From Actinorugispora endophytica (lineage in GTDB: Bacteria > Actinomycetota > Actinomycetes > Streptosporangiales > Streptosporangiaceae): DNA of 56,880 bases. Positions 7,723 to 15,009 of this stretch are shown piece by piece. The translations under genes were made by a program, and so were the position numbers. The stretch lies in NCBI RefSeq assembly GCF_004363075.1, contig NZ_SNYN01000030.1, positions 1 through 56,880 of the forward strand. The letters are read 5' to 3'. Under the pieces are notes generated by a model. It was not told the DNA's origin. It made no database searches and saw only the letters and a program-made list of their open reading frames with translations. How positions within the stretch are numbered: the first letter of the stretch is position 1; the number at the start of each line of letters is the position of its first letter.

Positions 7723-8475
7723 CTATCCCAGGCGTTCGACCGTGAAGGCCAGCAGGAACCCCACGGTGGCGATGAGCCCCGTGAGGACGTGGGCGCGCTC
7801 GAACGCCTCGGGGATCATCGTGTCGGCGATCATGGCCAGGATCGCGCCCGCGGCGACGGCGGTGATGAGCGCGACCAGGGCCGGTGGAGCGTCCTGGAGG
7901 GCGAGGCAGCCCACCAGGGCGGCCAGGCCGCAGGCGAGCGCGATGCCGCCCCAGACCCCGAAGACGTACCGCGCGCCGCGGCCGGCCCGCTTCATCCCCG
8001 CGGCGCTGGACAGGCCCTCGGGGACGTTGGAGATGAAGACCGCCATGAGGACCGGGACCCCGACGCCGCCGTCGAGCAGGGAGAGGCCGAGCACCACCGA
8101 CTCGGGGACGCCGTCGAGCAGGGCCCCGACGGCGATGGCGGCGCCGCTGCCCCGGGAGTCCTCCTCGGACGGCTGCTGTCCCCCGGAGCGCTTGCGGTGC
8201 CGGGCGCCGCGGCCGGCCAGCGCGGCGTTGACCGCCACGTAGGCGACCGCCCCGCCGAGGAAGCCGACCGCGGTCGGGGCCAGCCCCCCGGTGCGCTCCG
8301 CCTCGTCGACCAGGTCGAAGGCCAGCGCGGAGAGGAGCACCCCCGAGCCGAAGGCCATGACCGCCGCGACGAGCCACCGGGGCACCCGCGCCAGCCAGGC
8401 GACCGCCGCGCCGAGCACGAGCGCGCCGCCGCCGACAAGACCCCACAGGCCCGCTTCCAGCCACACCGGCAGCAT
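7723..8475 (-). CDS. ZIP-like metal permease with atypical metal-site motifs
   Basis: 250 residues from ATG 8475, chosen because GGAGGTGGCG sits directly before it; the frame stays open 34 codons further upstream. About eight helices with a charged loop (RHRKRSGGQQPSEEDSRGS) between TM3 and TM4, as in ZIP transporters. The two helices that normally carry H-N-x-P-E-G pairs read LLDGVPESVVLG and FISNVPEGLSSA: the P-E-G/S part is kept but both histidines are Asp or Ser. Metal preference and even transport activity are therefore uncertain. It is convergent with rsmI. Confidence 0.85.
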   Translation of the reverse strand: MLPVWLEAGLWGLVGGGALVLGAAVAWLARVPRWLVAAVMAFGSGVLLSALAFDLVDEAERTGGLAPTAVGFLGGAVAYVAVNAALAGRGARHRKRSGGQQPSEEDSRGSGAAIAVGALLDGVPESVVLGLSLLDGGVGVPVLMAVFISNVPEGLSSAAGMKRAGRGARYVFGVWGGIALACGLAALVGCLALQDAPPALVALITAVAAGAILAMIADTMIPEAFERAHVLTGLIATVGFLLAFTVERLG

Positions 8476-8558
8476 CGCCACCTCCGTCGGCGGTTGTACT
8501 GCCCCGCGTGGGCCCGCGCACACCCGCGCGTGCCGCGGAGCCGTCGGGGGCGGGAAAC

Positions 8559-8597
8559 GCGGAGGGGGCGGGGACACCGTGTCCCCGCCCCCTCCGC
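8559..8597 (-). terminator. 18-bp perfect hairpin downstream of secDF
   Basis: GCGGAGGGGGCGGGGACA (8559-8576), loop CCG, exact reverse complement 8580-8597. It lies 42 nt beyond the secDF stop and well before the start of the next minus-strand gene, as expected for an intrinsic terminator. Confidence 0.75.
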
Positions 8598-8638
8598 TCC
8601 GCCCGGGCGGAGCGCCCGGAGAGATCCTCCGGACGCCT

Positions 8639-11398
8639 CTAGACGATCGCGCCGTCGGTCTCCTCGCGGACGGTGCGCAGCTCCTTGCGCTGCTTGGTCT
8701 TGCGCTCCTTGACCACGTGCGGAGCCGCGGTCCTGTCGTACTTGTGCAGCCAGATCGACAGCGGCGTCCCCACGAAGACCGTGGAGAACATCCCCGAGAC
8801 CAGACCCACCAGCATCGCGATCGAGAAGTCCGTCAGCGAGGACCCGCCGAAGATCGCGAGCGTGGCCAGGATGAAGATCCCGCCGATACCGGAGTTCACC
8901 GTTCGCGGCAGCGTGTGCAGGACCGCCGTGTTGGCGATCCTGGAGAACGGCGACTTGGTGTCGTGCGCCCACTCGTCGCGGACGCGGTCGAAGACCACCA
9001 CCGAGTCGTTCACCGAGAAGCCGATGACGCTCAGGATCGCGGCGAGGAACACGCCGTCGATCGGCTTGCCCAGCCAGGCGAACAGGCCGACCACCACCAC
9101 GATGTCGAAGGCCAGCGCGACCATCGTGGACAGGCCGAACGACCAGCGGAACCGCCAGGCGAGGTACCCCATCTGCAGCACGAGCGCCCCGATCAGCGCG
9201 ATCAGCGCCTTGTTGCGGAGCTCGTCGCCCATGCTCGGGCCGATCTTCTCGTCGCTGGACCGAACGACGTCGCCGCCCTCGTCGGCGAGCGACCGCTCGA
9301 TCTCGGTGGCCTCGGCGTCGGAGATCTGGCCGGTGCGCACCGAGATGCCGCTGTCCCCGGACTCCTGGACGACCGCTTCGGGGAAGCCCGCGTCCGCGAC
9401 GATCTCGCGCGCCTGGTCGGCGCTGACCGGTTCGCTGACGGTGAAGTCCATGACCCGGCCGCCGGTGAACTCCACACCGTAGTTCGGCGGGCGCACGAAC
9501 ACGCCGATGATCGCGACGATCGCGATGGCCGCGCTGACGCCCAGCCACAGGGTGCTGCGCTTCATCAGGTCGGGGTTGGTCTTGACCAGCCACGCGCGGA
9601 CCGCGCTGACCCTGGCGATACCGCTGCTGCCCGGGTACTTGCGCACGATCAGCGGGACGACGGCGACGGACGCCGCCAGGACCGCCAGGGCCCCCGCCAC
9701 GAGAAGCAGCGGGTTGTCCGGGTCGAGACCGTCGGACAGCACCGCCACCAGCGCCACGACCAGGGCGGCCGCGGCGATGAGCCACAGGCGCCGGGCCGGG
9801 GTGCTGCGGACGATCGCCCACTCCATCAGAACGCGCGCGATGAGCAGCGCCGAGATCATCGACGCCAGCGTGCCCAGGCCCAGCGTCACACCGAAGCCCT
9901 GGACGGTGCCCGAAGCCAGGAAGAACAGCAGACCGGCCGCGATGAGCGTGGTGATGTTCGTGTCCAGGACGGCGCTCCACGCCTTCTGGGTGCCGGTCGT
10001 GAACGACTTGAGCAGGCTCGGCGGGATCGCGCGGCGGCGCCGTCGGGTCAGGACGCCGACCGCGGCCTCGTCCTGCTCCTTCTCGCTGGCGTCCGCCATG
10101 CCGGCCGACTTGTTGGCCGCGTAGACCTTCTCCTGGCGCTGGTACTCCTCGCGCGCCCGTTCGAAGATCAGCACGTTCGCGTCGATCGCCATACCGATGG
10201 CCAGCACGAAACCGGCCAGACCGGGCAGCGTGAGCGTGGCGTCCAGCGCCACCAGCGCGGCGTAGGCGATCGCGGTGTAGCACAGCAGCGCGATCGAGGC
10301 CAGGAAGCCCGCGAAGCGGTAGGCGAAGGTGATGTAGGCGGCGGTCAGCAGGATGCCGATCCCGCCCGCGATGAAGCTGGCCTCGATGGCCTCGGCGCCC
10401 AGGGTCGGTCCGACCGTCTGGCGCTGCACCTCCTCGACGGGCAGCGGCAGCGAGCCGCCCTCGATCAGGACGGCCAGGTCGTTGGCGCTCTCCTGGTCGA
10501 AGCTGCCGGTGATGGAGGTGCGCCCGCCGGTCATGCCGACGTCGCAGGCGACCTCGGCGACGACCTCGGGGGAGGAGATGACCTCGTTGTCCAGGACGAT
10601 CGCGACCCGCCGCTGCGGGGTGCTCATCTCGTTGCAGGCGGCCTGGCCGGTCAGCTCCTGCCAGGCGTCGCGGCCGTCACCGCGGAACTCGACGTTGACC
10701 AGCCAGCTGGTCTGGAACTCGTCCAGCGCGGCCTCGGCGCCGCCGACCTGGTCGCCCTTGATGGCGGCCGCGCCCAGCTGGAGCTGGTTTCCCTGTTCGT
10801 CGGGGAGCGTCAGCGCGACGTCCTCGGGGTTCGCGGCCTCCTGGCTCGGGGGGGCCGTGCCCGCGCCGCCGGTGTCCTGGCCGCCGAGCAGGGCCTGGAG
10901 GTCCTCCTCGGAGAGGCTCTCACCGCCCCCTTCGGCGCCCTCCTCGGCGGTGGCGTCGGCGGGCGGGTTGGCCTCGTCGGCGGGCGCGTTGGCGAAGTCG
11001 CCCATCCCGGTCGTCCCGCCGGCGGCGGACACGCCCAGGACGGGGTGGAAGGTCAGCTGGGCGGTCTGCCCGATGATCTCGGCCGCCTCGGTCGGGTCCT
11101 GCACGCCGGGCAGTTCGACGATGATCCGGTTCTCTCCGGAGCGCGACATCGTCGCCTCGCTGACACCGAGGGAGTCGATGCGGTTGCGAAGGACCTCGAC
11201 GACCTTGTCGGTGTTCTCGGCGTTGGCCTCGGTGCCGTCCTCGCCGTCCTGGGTCTCCAGGACGATCTGGGTGCCGCCGCTGAGGTCGAGCCCCAGGTGC
11301 GGTGGCATGAACCAGCCGGCGGCGAACGCGCCGACCATGATGAGCAGGGATACGATGGCGCGCGTCCAGCGCGCCCCGGACCCCGGTGAAGTGGACAA
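8639..11398 (-). CDS. secDF: Fused protein-export membrane protein SecDF
   Basis: 919 residues from TTG 11398 (GAGAGG 9 nt upstream); a start at 11491 is also open but would overlap the next gene. SecD half: TM1, GLDLSGGTQIVLE, the P1 region with RNRIDSLGVSEATMSRSGENRIIVELPG, a Glu/Ala/Gly-rich linker (about residues 130-195), then the helix block with FVLAIGMAIDANVLIFERAREE. SecF half: PNYGVEFTGGRVMDF, FSVNDSVVVFDRVRDE. SecDF uses the proton gradient to pull preproteins off SecYEG. There is no yajC, ruv or apt gene here, so this may be an extra copy in addition to a split secD-secF elsewhere; that is inference. Confidence 0.92.
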   Translation of the reverse strand: MSTSPGSGARWTRAIVSLLIMVGAFAAGWFMPPHLGLDLSGGTQIVLETQDGEDGTEANAENTDKVVEVLRNRIDSLGVSEATMSRSGENRIIVELPGVQDPTEAAEIIGQTAQLTFHPVLGVSAAGGTTGMGDFANAPADEANPPADATAEEGAEGGGESLSEEDLQALLGGQDTGGAGTAPPSQEAANPEDVALTLPDEQGNQLQLGAAAIKGDQVGGAEAALDEFQTSWLVNVEFRGDGRDAWQELTGQAACNEMSTPQRRVAIVLDNEVISSPEVVAEVACDVGMTGGRTSITGSFDQESANDLAVLIEGGSLPLPVEEVQRQTVGPTLGAEAIEASFIAGGIGILLTAAYITFAYRFAGFLASIALLCYTAIAYAALVALDATLTLPGLAGFVLAIGMAIDANVLIFERAREEYQRQEKVYAANKSAGMADASEKEQDEAAVGVLTRRRRRAIPPSLLKSFTTGTQKAWSAVLDTNITTLIAAGLLFFLASGTVQGFGVTLGLGTLASMISALLIARVLMEWAIVRSTPARRLWLIAAAALVVALVAVLSDGLDPDNPLLLVAGALAVLAASVAVVPLIVRKYPGSSGIARVSAVRAWLVKTNPDLMKRSTLWLGVSAAIAIVAIIGVFVRPPNYGVEFTGGRVMDFTVSEPVSADQAREIVADAGFPEAVVQESGDSGISVRTGQISDAEATEIERSLADEGGDVVRSSDEKIGPSMGDELRNKALIALIGALVLQMGYLAWRFRWSFGLSTMVALAFDIVVVVGLFAWLGKPIDGVFLAAILSVIGFSVNDSVVVFDRVRDEWAHDTKSPFSRIANTAVLHTLPRTVNSGIGGIFILATLAIFGGSSLTDFSIAMLVGLVSGMFSTVFVGTPLSIWLHKYDRTAAPHVVKERKTKQRKELRTVREETDGAIV

Positions 11399-11462
11399 GA
11401 CGGAAGACCTCTCACGACGTGAAGAAAAGGGGGCGGCGGGTGGGTGCCCGCCGTCAGGGGGA

Positions 11463-11861
11463 TCAGGTGAGCGTCGTGAGCGGAGGCGCACGGCCCGGTG
11501 GCAGGCCGGAGTCGGGCGCGGCGTCGGGCGGCGGCCCCGATTCCGGCGGCGGAACCCGTCCCCACGCGTGGCCCGGCCCGGGAGCCGAGACCGGTGGAGG
11601 GGTGTACCCGTCGGGCAGGTCGCGCGGGACCGCGCGCTGCTGCTCCCCGCTCCACTTGGCCAGGGCCAGGGCGATCGAGAAGGAGTCGCTCACGGGGCCC
11701 GCGACCGCGTGCGGCCAGAGCCCCGCGGAGGAGGTCCGGCCGGAGCGCGCGGGCGCGTCCTCGCGGTCCTGCGCGGCGACCGAGGGAGCGCACAGGAGCA
11801 CCAGCATCGCGGCCAGGAGCGCGGCCAGGGCACGGGAGACCGTGGTGACCACCTTCCTCAC
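11463..11861 (-). CDS. Small predicted secreted protein
   Basis: 132 residues, GTG start at 11861. N-terminal signal peptide: RKVVTTVSRA basic part, Ala/Leu core, cleavage near SVAAQ-D. The rest is Pro/Gly-rich with one possibly folded patch (AVAGPVSDSFSIALALAKWSGEQQ). No known domain is recognised. It lies 65 nt upstream of the secDF start and is co-oriented, so the two may be co-transcribed. There is no convincing Shine-Dalgarno sequence. Confidence 0.55.
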   Translation of the reverse strand: MRKVVTTVSRALAALLAAMLVLLCAPSVAAQDREDAPARSGRTSSAGLWPHAVAGPVSDSFSIALALAKWSGEQQRAVPRDLPDGYTPPPVSAPGPGHAWGRVPPPESGPPPDAAPDSGLPPGRAPPLTTLT

Positions 11862-12090
11862 GGGTTCGCGACGGGCTGCAACGGGTTACGGCCACACACC
11901 CTATCCGCGCGAGGAGCGGAATAGGAGTGCGGGAAGAGAGGCGGAACCACCCCCGGGGCCGCTGGGAACCCCCAACAGCACCAACCCCCGCCGACCGCCG
12001 GACCATGCCCGGCCGAGGGCAAAGGATCGGCCGGGCGCGGGCCCGGTTCCGGCGAGCGCCCGGGGAGCGCCCGGGGAGCGGCAACGGGGG

Positions 12091-12096
12091 TAGCAT
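12091..12096 (+). promoter_or_regulatory. -10 box of a predicted leaderless transcript
   Basis: TAGCAT ends 7 nt before the ATG at 12104, so a start point at the usual distance falls on or next to the A of that ATG. A -35 element is not evident in the GC-rich sequence upstream. Confidence 0.55.
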
Positions 12097-12103
12097 TGGG
12101 GGC

Positions 12104-12175
12104 ATGCAGCGGGTGCGCACGGCCATGATGCCGAGCCGGATGACGATGTTCTCCGGCCTCCCGCGCGTGCCCTGA
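12104..12175 (+). CDS. Met-rich leader peptide upstream of methionyl-tRNA synthetase gene
   Basis: 23 codons, ATG 12104 to TGA 12173-12175. Five of 23 residues are Met, at codons starting 12104, 12125, 12128, 12140 and 12146. That is far above the roughly 2% expected in this DNA, and they cluster as MMPSRMTM. There is no Shine-Dalgarno, but the -10 box at 12091 would make the mRNA start at the ATG. It lies 68 nt before the metG ATG and directly in front of three mutually exclusive pairings. Inference: its translation senses Met-tRNA charging. I know of no description of this element. Confidence 0.65.
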   Translation: MQRVRTAMMPSRMTMFSGLPRVP

Positions 12176-12213
12176 TCCAACGCTTGAGGAGGCCCCAGCC
12201 GGTGCCTCCTCGG
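12135..12213 (+). promoter_or_regulatory. Predicted Met-responsive attenuator (1:2, 2:3, 3:4 pairings)
   Basis: Segment 1:2: GCCGGA (12135-12140) with TCCGGC (12152-12157). Segment 2:3: GGCCTCC (12155-12161) with GGAGGCC (12188-12194). Segment 3:4: GAGGAGGC (12186-12193) with GCCTCCTC (12204-12211), extendable by two G-U pairs. The 2:3 pairing excludes both others. A ribosome waiting at the Met codons at 12125-12140 would block segment 1 and leave 2 free to pair with 3, preventing the 3:4 hairpin. There is no U-tract after 3:4, so it may terminate transcription without one or hide the GAGGAGG ribosome site. Confidence 0.55.
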
Positions 12214-12243
12214 CCCGGGTGTCAGTGGGGCGGAAAGGTTCGC

Positions 12244-13764
12244 ATGAGTCGCTATTTCGTCATGACCGCCATTCCCTACGTGAACGGCAAACCGCACGTG
12301 GGCCACGCCCTGGAGCTGGTCGAGACCGACTTCCTGGCCCGTTACCGCAGGCACCGCGGGGACGAGGTGCGCGCGCAGACCGGCACCGACGACAACGCGC
12401 TGAAGAACGTGCAGAGCGCCGAGGCCGCGGGCGTGAGCCCGCAGGAGTACGTCGAGCAGGTGGCGCAGGGCTTCCTGAGCCTGGGCAGGGCCCTCAACCT
12501 GTCCTTCGACGACTTCATCAAGACCAGTTCGGACCCCCGGCACCGCCCCGGGGTGGAGAAGCTCTGGGCGGCCTGCGCCGAGCGCGGCGACTTCTACACC
12601 AAGAGCTACACGGGCCTGTACTGCTACGGCTGCGAGCAGTTCTACACCGAGGACGAGCTCGTCGAGGGGCTGTGTCCCGAGCACCGCGTGCGGCCCGACC
12701 TGGTCGAGGAGAACAACTGGTTCTTCCGGCTGAGCCGCTACCAGGACCAGCTGATCGAGCTGATCTCCAGCGACCGCCTCAGGATCGAGCCCGCCCACCG
12801 CAAGCGCGAGGTGCTGTCGTTCATCGAGTCCGGCCTGGAGGACTTCAGCGTCTCGCGCAGCATGGAGCGGGCCCGCGGCTGGGGCATCCCCGTGCCGGGA
12901 CAGCCGGACCAGGTCGTCTACGTCTGGTACGACGCGCTCGCCAACTACATCACGGCACCCGGCTACGGCAGCGACGAGAAGAACTTCGCGCACTGGTGGA
13001 CCGACAGCGACGAGCGCGTCCACGTCATCGGCAAGGGAATCATCCGCTTCCACGCGGTGTACTGGCCCGCCATGCTGCTCTCGGCGGGGATCCAGCTGCC
13101 CTCCACGGTCTTCGTGCACGAGTACCTGACCGCCGGCGGCAGGAAGATCAGCAAGTCTGAGGGCAACGCCGCCGACCCCGGCGAGCTCGCCGAGAGGTTC
13201 GGCACCGACGCCATGCGCTGGTGGATGCTGCGCGACGTCGCGCTCACGGGCGACACCGACTACACCGACGAGCGCCTGGTCGCCCGCAACAACGAGGACC
13301 TGGCCAACAACATCGGCAACCTGGTCAACCGCACGGTGTCCATGGTCAACAAGTACCGGGGCGGCGCGGTTCCGGCGCTGCCCGGGGAGACCGCGCTGTC
13401 GGCCGACCTGCGCCGGGTCCGCGCCGAGGCGGGCGCCCGGCTGGACGCGGAGGTCGCCGCGTTCGACTTCCGCAAGGCCGCGGAGGTCATCACCCAGCTC
13501 GGCAACGAGGGCAACCGCTTCGTCGAGGCCGCCACCCCGTGGACGCTGGCCAAGGCGGAGAAGAAAGAGGGCGCGGTCCCCGAGACGCTGGACGGGGTGC
13601 TCGCCGAACTCGTGGAGACCTGCCGGGTGCTCGGCGACCTGCTGGTGCCGTTCCTCCCCGAGTCGGCGGCCAGGATCCTCGAGCAGACCGGCCACGGAGG
13701 CGACCGGGTCACCGCCCCGGCCCCGATCTTCCGCCGACTGGAACTGGCGACGGCGGAGGACTGA
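12244..13764 (+). CDS. metG: Methionine--tRNA ligase, variant (auxiliary-type) MetRS
   Basis: 506 residues from ATG 12244 (GGAAAGG at 12231-12237); GTG 12202 is an in-frame alternative behind GAGGAGG. Class I signature H18-V-G-H21 and K301-I-S-K-S305 are intact, and CYGCEQFY..LCPEHR is a zinc-knuckle-like insert. RFHAVYWPAMLLSAG and the anticodon-binding helical region (VARNNEDLANNIGNLVNRT) are typical. The stretch normally reading GTDEHGLK is GTDDNALK, as I recall for second, auxiliary MetRS proteins of actinomycetes. There is no C-terminal tRNA-binding domain. The gene stands alone between a Met-rich leader and a strong terminator, so it could be an inducible spare enzyme; whether another metG exists in the genome cannot be seen here. 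Confidence 0.93.
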   Translation: MSRYFVMTAIPYVNGKPHVGHALELVETDFLARYRRHRGDEVRAQTGTDDNALKNVQSAEAAGVSPQEYVEQVAQGFLSLGRALNLSFDDFIKTSSDPRHRPGVEKLWAACAERGDFYTKSYTGLYCYGCEQFYTEDELVEGLCPEHRVRPDLVEENNWFFRLSRYQDQLIELISSDRLRIEPAHRKREVLSFIESGLEDFSVSRSMERARGWGIPVPGQPDQVVYVWYDALANYITAPGYGSDEKNFAHWWTDSDERVHVIGKGIIRFHAVYWPAMLLSAGIQLPSTVFVHEYLTAGGRKISKSEGNAADPGELAERFGTDAMRWWMLRDVALTGDTDYTDERLVARNNEDLANNIGNLVNRTVSMVNKYRGGAVPALPGETALSADLRRVRAEAGARLDAEVAAFDFRKAAEVITQLGNEGNRFVEAATPWTLAKAEKKEGAVPETLDGVLAELVETCRVLGDLLVPFLPESAARILEQTGHGGDRVTAPAPIFRRLELATAED

Positions 13765-13789
13765 GCCTCCGCCCGCTGTTCCCGCCTGG

Positions 13790-13828
13790 ACCGGGGGCGG
13801 CCCCCGTACTACGGGGGCCGCCCCCGGT
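13790..13828 (+). terminator. Intrinsic terminator of metG
   Basis: 18-bp perfect stem (ACCGGGGGCGGCCCCCGT at 13790-13807, complement 13811-13828), a 3-nt loop ACT, then TTTT. It starts 26 nt after the metG stop. Confidence 0.9.
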
Positions 13829-13831
13829 TTT

Positions 13832-13899
13832 CTCGGCGATCTTGACCTTTTCGGGGTCTCGGAAGCTGTTGAGACCCCGAAAAGGTCAAGATCGCCGAG
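13832..13899. repeat. Perfect 29-bp inverted repeat
   Basis: Arms 13832-13860 and 13871-13899 are exact reverse complements around a 10-nt loop. Key part: CTTGACCTTTTCGGGGTCTC. It sits between two dedicated terminator hairpins, so neither neighbouring gene needs it as a terminator. The GACCCCGAAA part recurs in the hairpin of the dispersed element near 46530. Confidence 0.9.
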
Positions 13900-13905
13900 G
13901 GAGGC

Positions 13906-13939
13906 GAGGGCCCCGCCCCCATCCCTGGGCGGGGCCCTC
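13906..13939 (-). terminator. Terminator of the minus-strand PLDc_N gene
   Basis: 13-bp perfect stem GAGGGCCCCGCCC / GGGCGGGGCCCTC with an 8-nt loop, 10 nt beyond the stop codon of the gene at 13949. Confidence 0.75.
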
Positions 13940-13948
13940 GCCGTGTGC

Positions 13949-14296
13949 TCAGTTCTCGGGGTCGATGCGCTTGTCGAGCCGCCGCAGGAACTCGGGGTCG
14001 TCATCCGGGCCGAGAGGACGCTGACGTCCGGACGGGTGCTGGAAATCCGAGGGGTCCAGGTGGTCGGCGGAGGCAGCCGCCACGGGAGCGGAGGTAGCCG
14101 CTGTGGCGGGGGCACGGGGACGACCGAGGAAGAGCCAGAGCAACGGACCGACCACCACGAAGACGATGATGATGATCATCCAGAGCACCTTGGGAAGGTT
14201 GCGGACTTCCTCAGAGGGGCAGGTGAGCGCGTCGAAGAACGCGTACACCCAGAGCACAATCGTGAGCAGCGTAATCAGGCCAGCGAGCCACACCAT
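13949..14296 (-). CDS. PLDc_N-type small membrane protein
   Basis: 115 residues, ATG 14296. It has two membrane helices (residues about 3-22 and 38-57) with the phospholipase-D nuclease N-terminal domain pattern: VWVYAFFDALTCPSEEVRNLPKVLW then an Ile/Val-rich helix and GPLLWLFLGRPR. The catalytic HKD domain is absent, as in most stand-alone members. The C-terminal tail is Ala/Pro/Asp-rich. Upstream, TAGGCT (14303-14308, minus strand) ends 6 nt before the ATG, suggesting a leaderless mRNA. Confidence 0.85.
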   Translation of the reverse strand: MVWLAGLITLLTIVLWVYAFFDALTCPSEEVRNLPKVLWMIIIIVFVVVGPLLWLFLGRPRAPATAATSAPVAAASADHLDPSDFQHPSGRQRPLGPDDDPEFLRRLDKRIDPEN

Positions 14297-14411
14297 GCTT
14301 CCAGCCTATCCGGGGAGACGTCCCGTACGTGCGGGGGGCGAGAACCCGGTCGAGCGCGCTCGGCGTGACCGGTGGTCCGTGTCGGACGCGGTGGGAAGCC
14401 GTGGACCCCGC

Positions 14412-14612
14412 TCAGTGCGAGGGCTCGGTGACCTCCCCGTGCAGCAGTGCCCGGACCTCGGACTCCCGGAACCGGCGGTGCCCGCCGGGCGTTCGTATGC
14501 TGCTGATCCGTCCAGAGGCAGCCCAGCGGGTCACCGTCTTGGGGTCGACCCGGAAGAGAGAGGCAACCTCTCCGGGGGTCAGCAAGCGTTCGCTTCCTCT
14601 TTCCACCTTCAC
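14412..14612 (-). CDS. BldC-family MerR-like DNA-binding protein
   Basis: 66 residues (GTG 14612; GTG 14606 is equally possible behind AAGGGGG). It consists of a single winged helix-turn-helix: LLTPGEVASLFRVDPKTVTRW, then SSIRTPGGHRRFRESEVRALL. This is nearly the BldC consensus of Streptomyces, where BldC controls the timing of sporulation and secondary metabolism by cooperative head-to-tail binding. It lacks any effector domain. It is divergent from the DUF4229 gene, and a palindrome at 14684-14715 in the shared upstream region is a possible autoregulatory site. It may be bldC itself or a paralogue. Confidence 0.9.
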   Translation of the reverse strand: MKVERGSERLLTPGEVASLFRVDPKTVTRWAASGRISSIRTPGGHRRFRESEVRALLHGEVTEPSH

Positions 14613-15009
14613 TATCCCCCTTCGCTCCCGCCCCGGAATTCACGGCGGGTGTTTGATCCCCTAGTGTGCACGAGTTAGTCCGTTTCCTCCCTAGTTTTCG
14701 GAAAATAGGGAGGAACGGATGTCGACTCGGCCAGATGTGACCGGAACGTGACCCTGGTTTCGATCGGTCGTCTCGCGGTGACTCCGAGGTGACCGGAACC
14801 AGGTTCGTGTCCGGACATCGGACCGGCGTCGCGCGGGTGGGGCGGTCACCGCCCCGGAAAGCCGGCCCGTACCCTGTGAGGAGGGGCGATGCGTGCGCCC
14901 GGGCGTTCCAGGGGATGCCTCGGAGCACGCCGGCGGTGACCTGAATCGCGGTCTCGCGCGTCGCTGCCTCCTAATCTATTCGTCGACTCGCCCGTTGTGA
15001 GGCAGTTTC
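14613..15009. other. Divergent bldC-like / DUF4229 upstream region with palindrome 14684-14715
   Basis: About 400 nt. TTCCTCCCTA (14684-14693) and its exact complement TAGGGAGGAA (14706-14715) flank GTTTTCGGAAAA, so the whole is a near-palindrome with an AT-rich core. A TAATCT -10-like box at 14972 probably serves the DUF4229 gene. No ORF is supported. Confidence 0.6.

Noticed and set aside
8291-11389. Open frame of 1032 codons on the plus strand, antisense to secDF
   Set aside because: It mirrors the codon structure of SecDF on the other strand; the translation is His/Arg/Gly/Asp-rich without any domain, a known artefact of high-GC coding DNA.
12202-12243. GTG 12202 as the metG start behind GAGGAGG
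   Set aside because: It would add 14 residues (PPRPGCQWGGKVR-like) before the conserved MSRYF start. The ATG at 12244 has its own ribosome site and the GAGGAGG is better explained as an arm of the 3:4 hairpin. Kept as an alternative, not excluded.
11053-14115. Open frame of 1020 codons on the minus strand across metG
   Set aside because: It runs antisense through metG and across two terminators, has no ribosome site, and its composition is that of a frame shadow.
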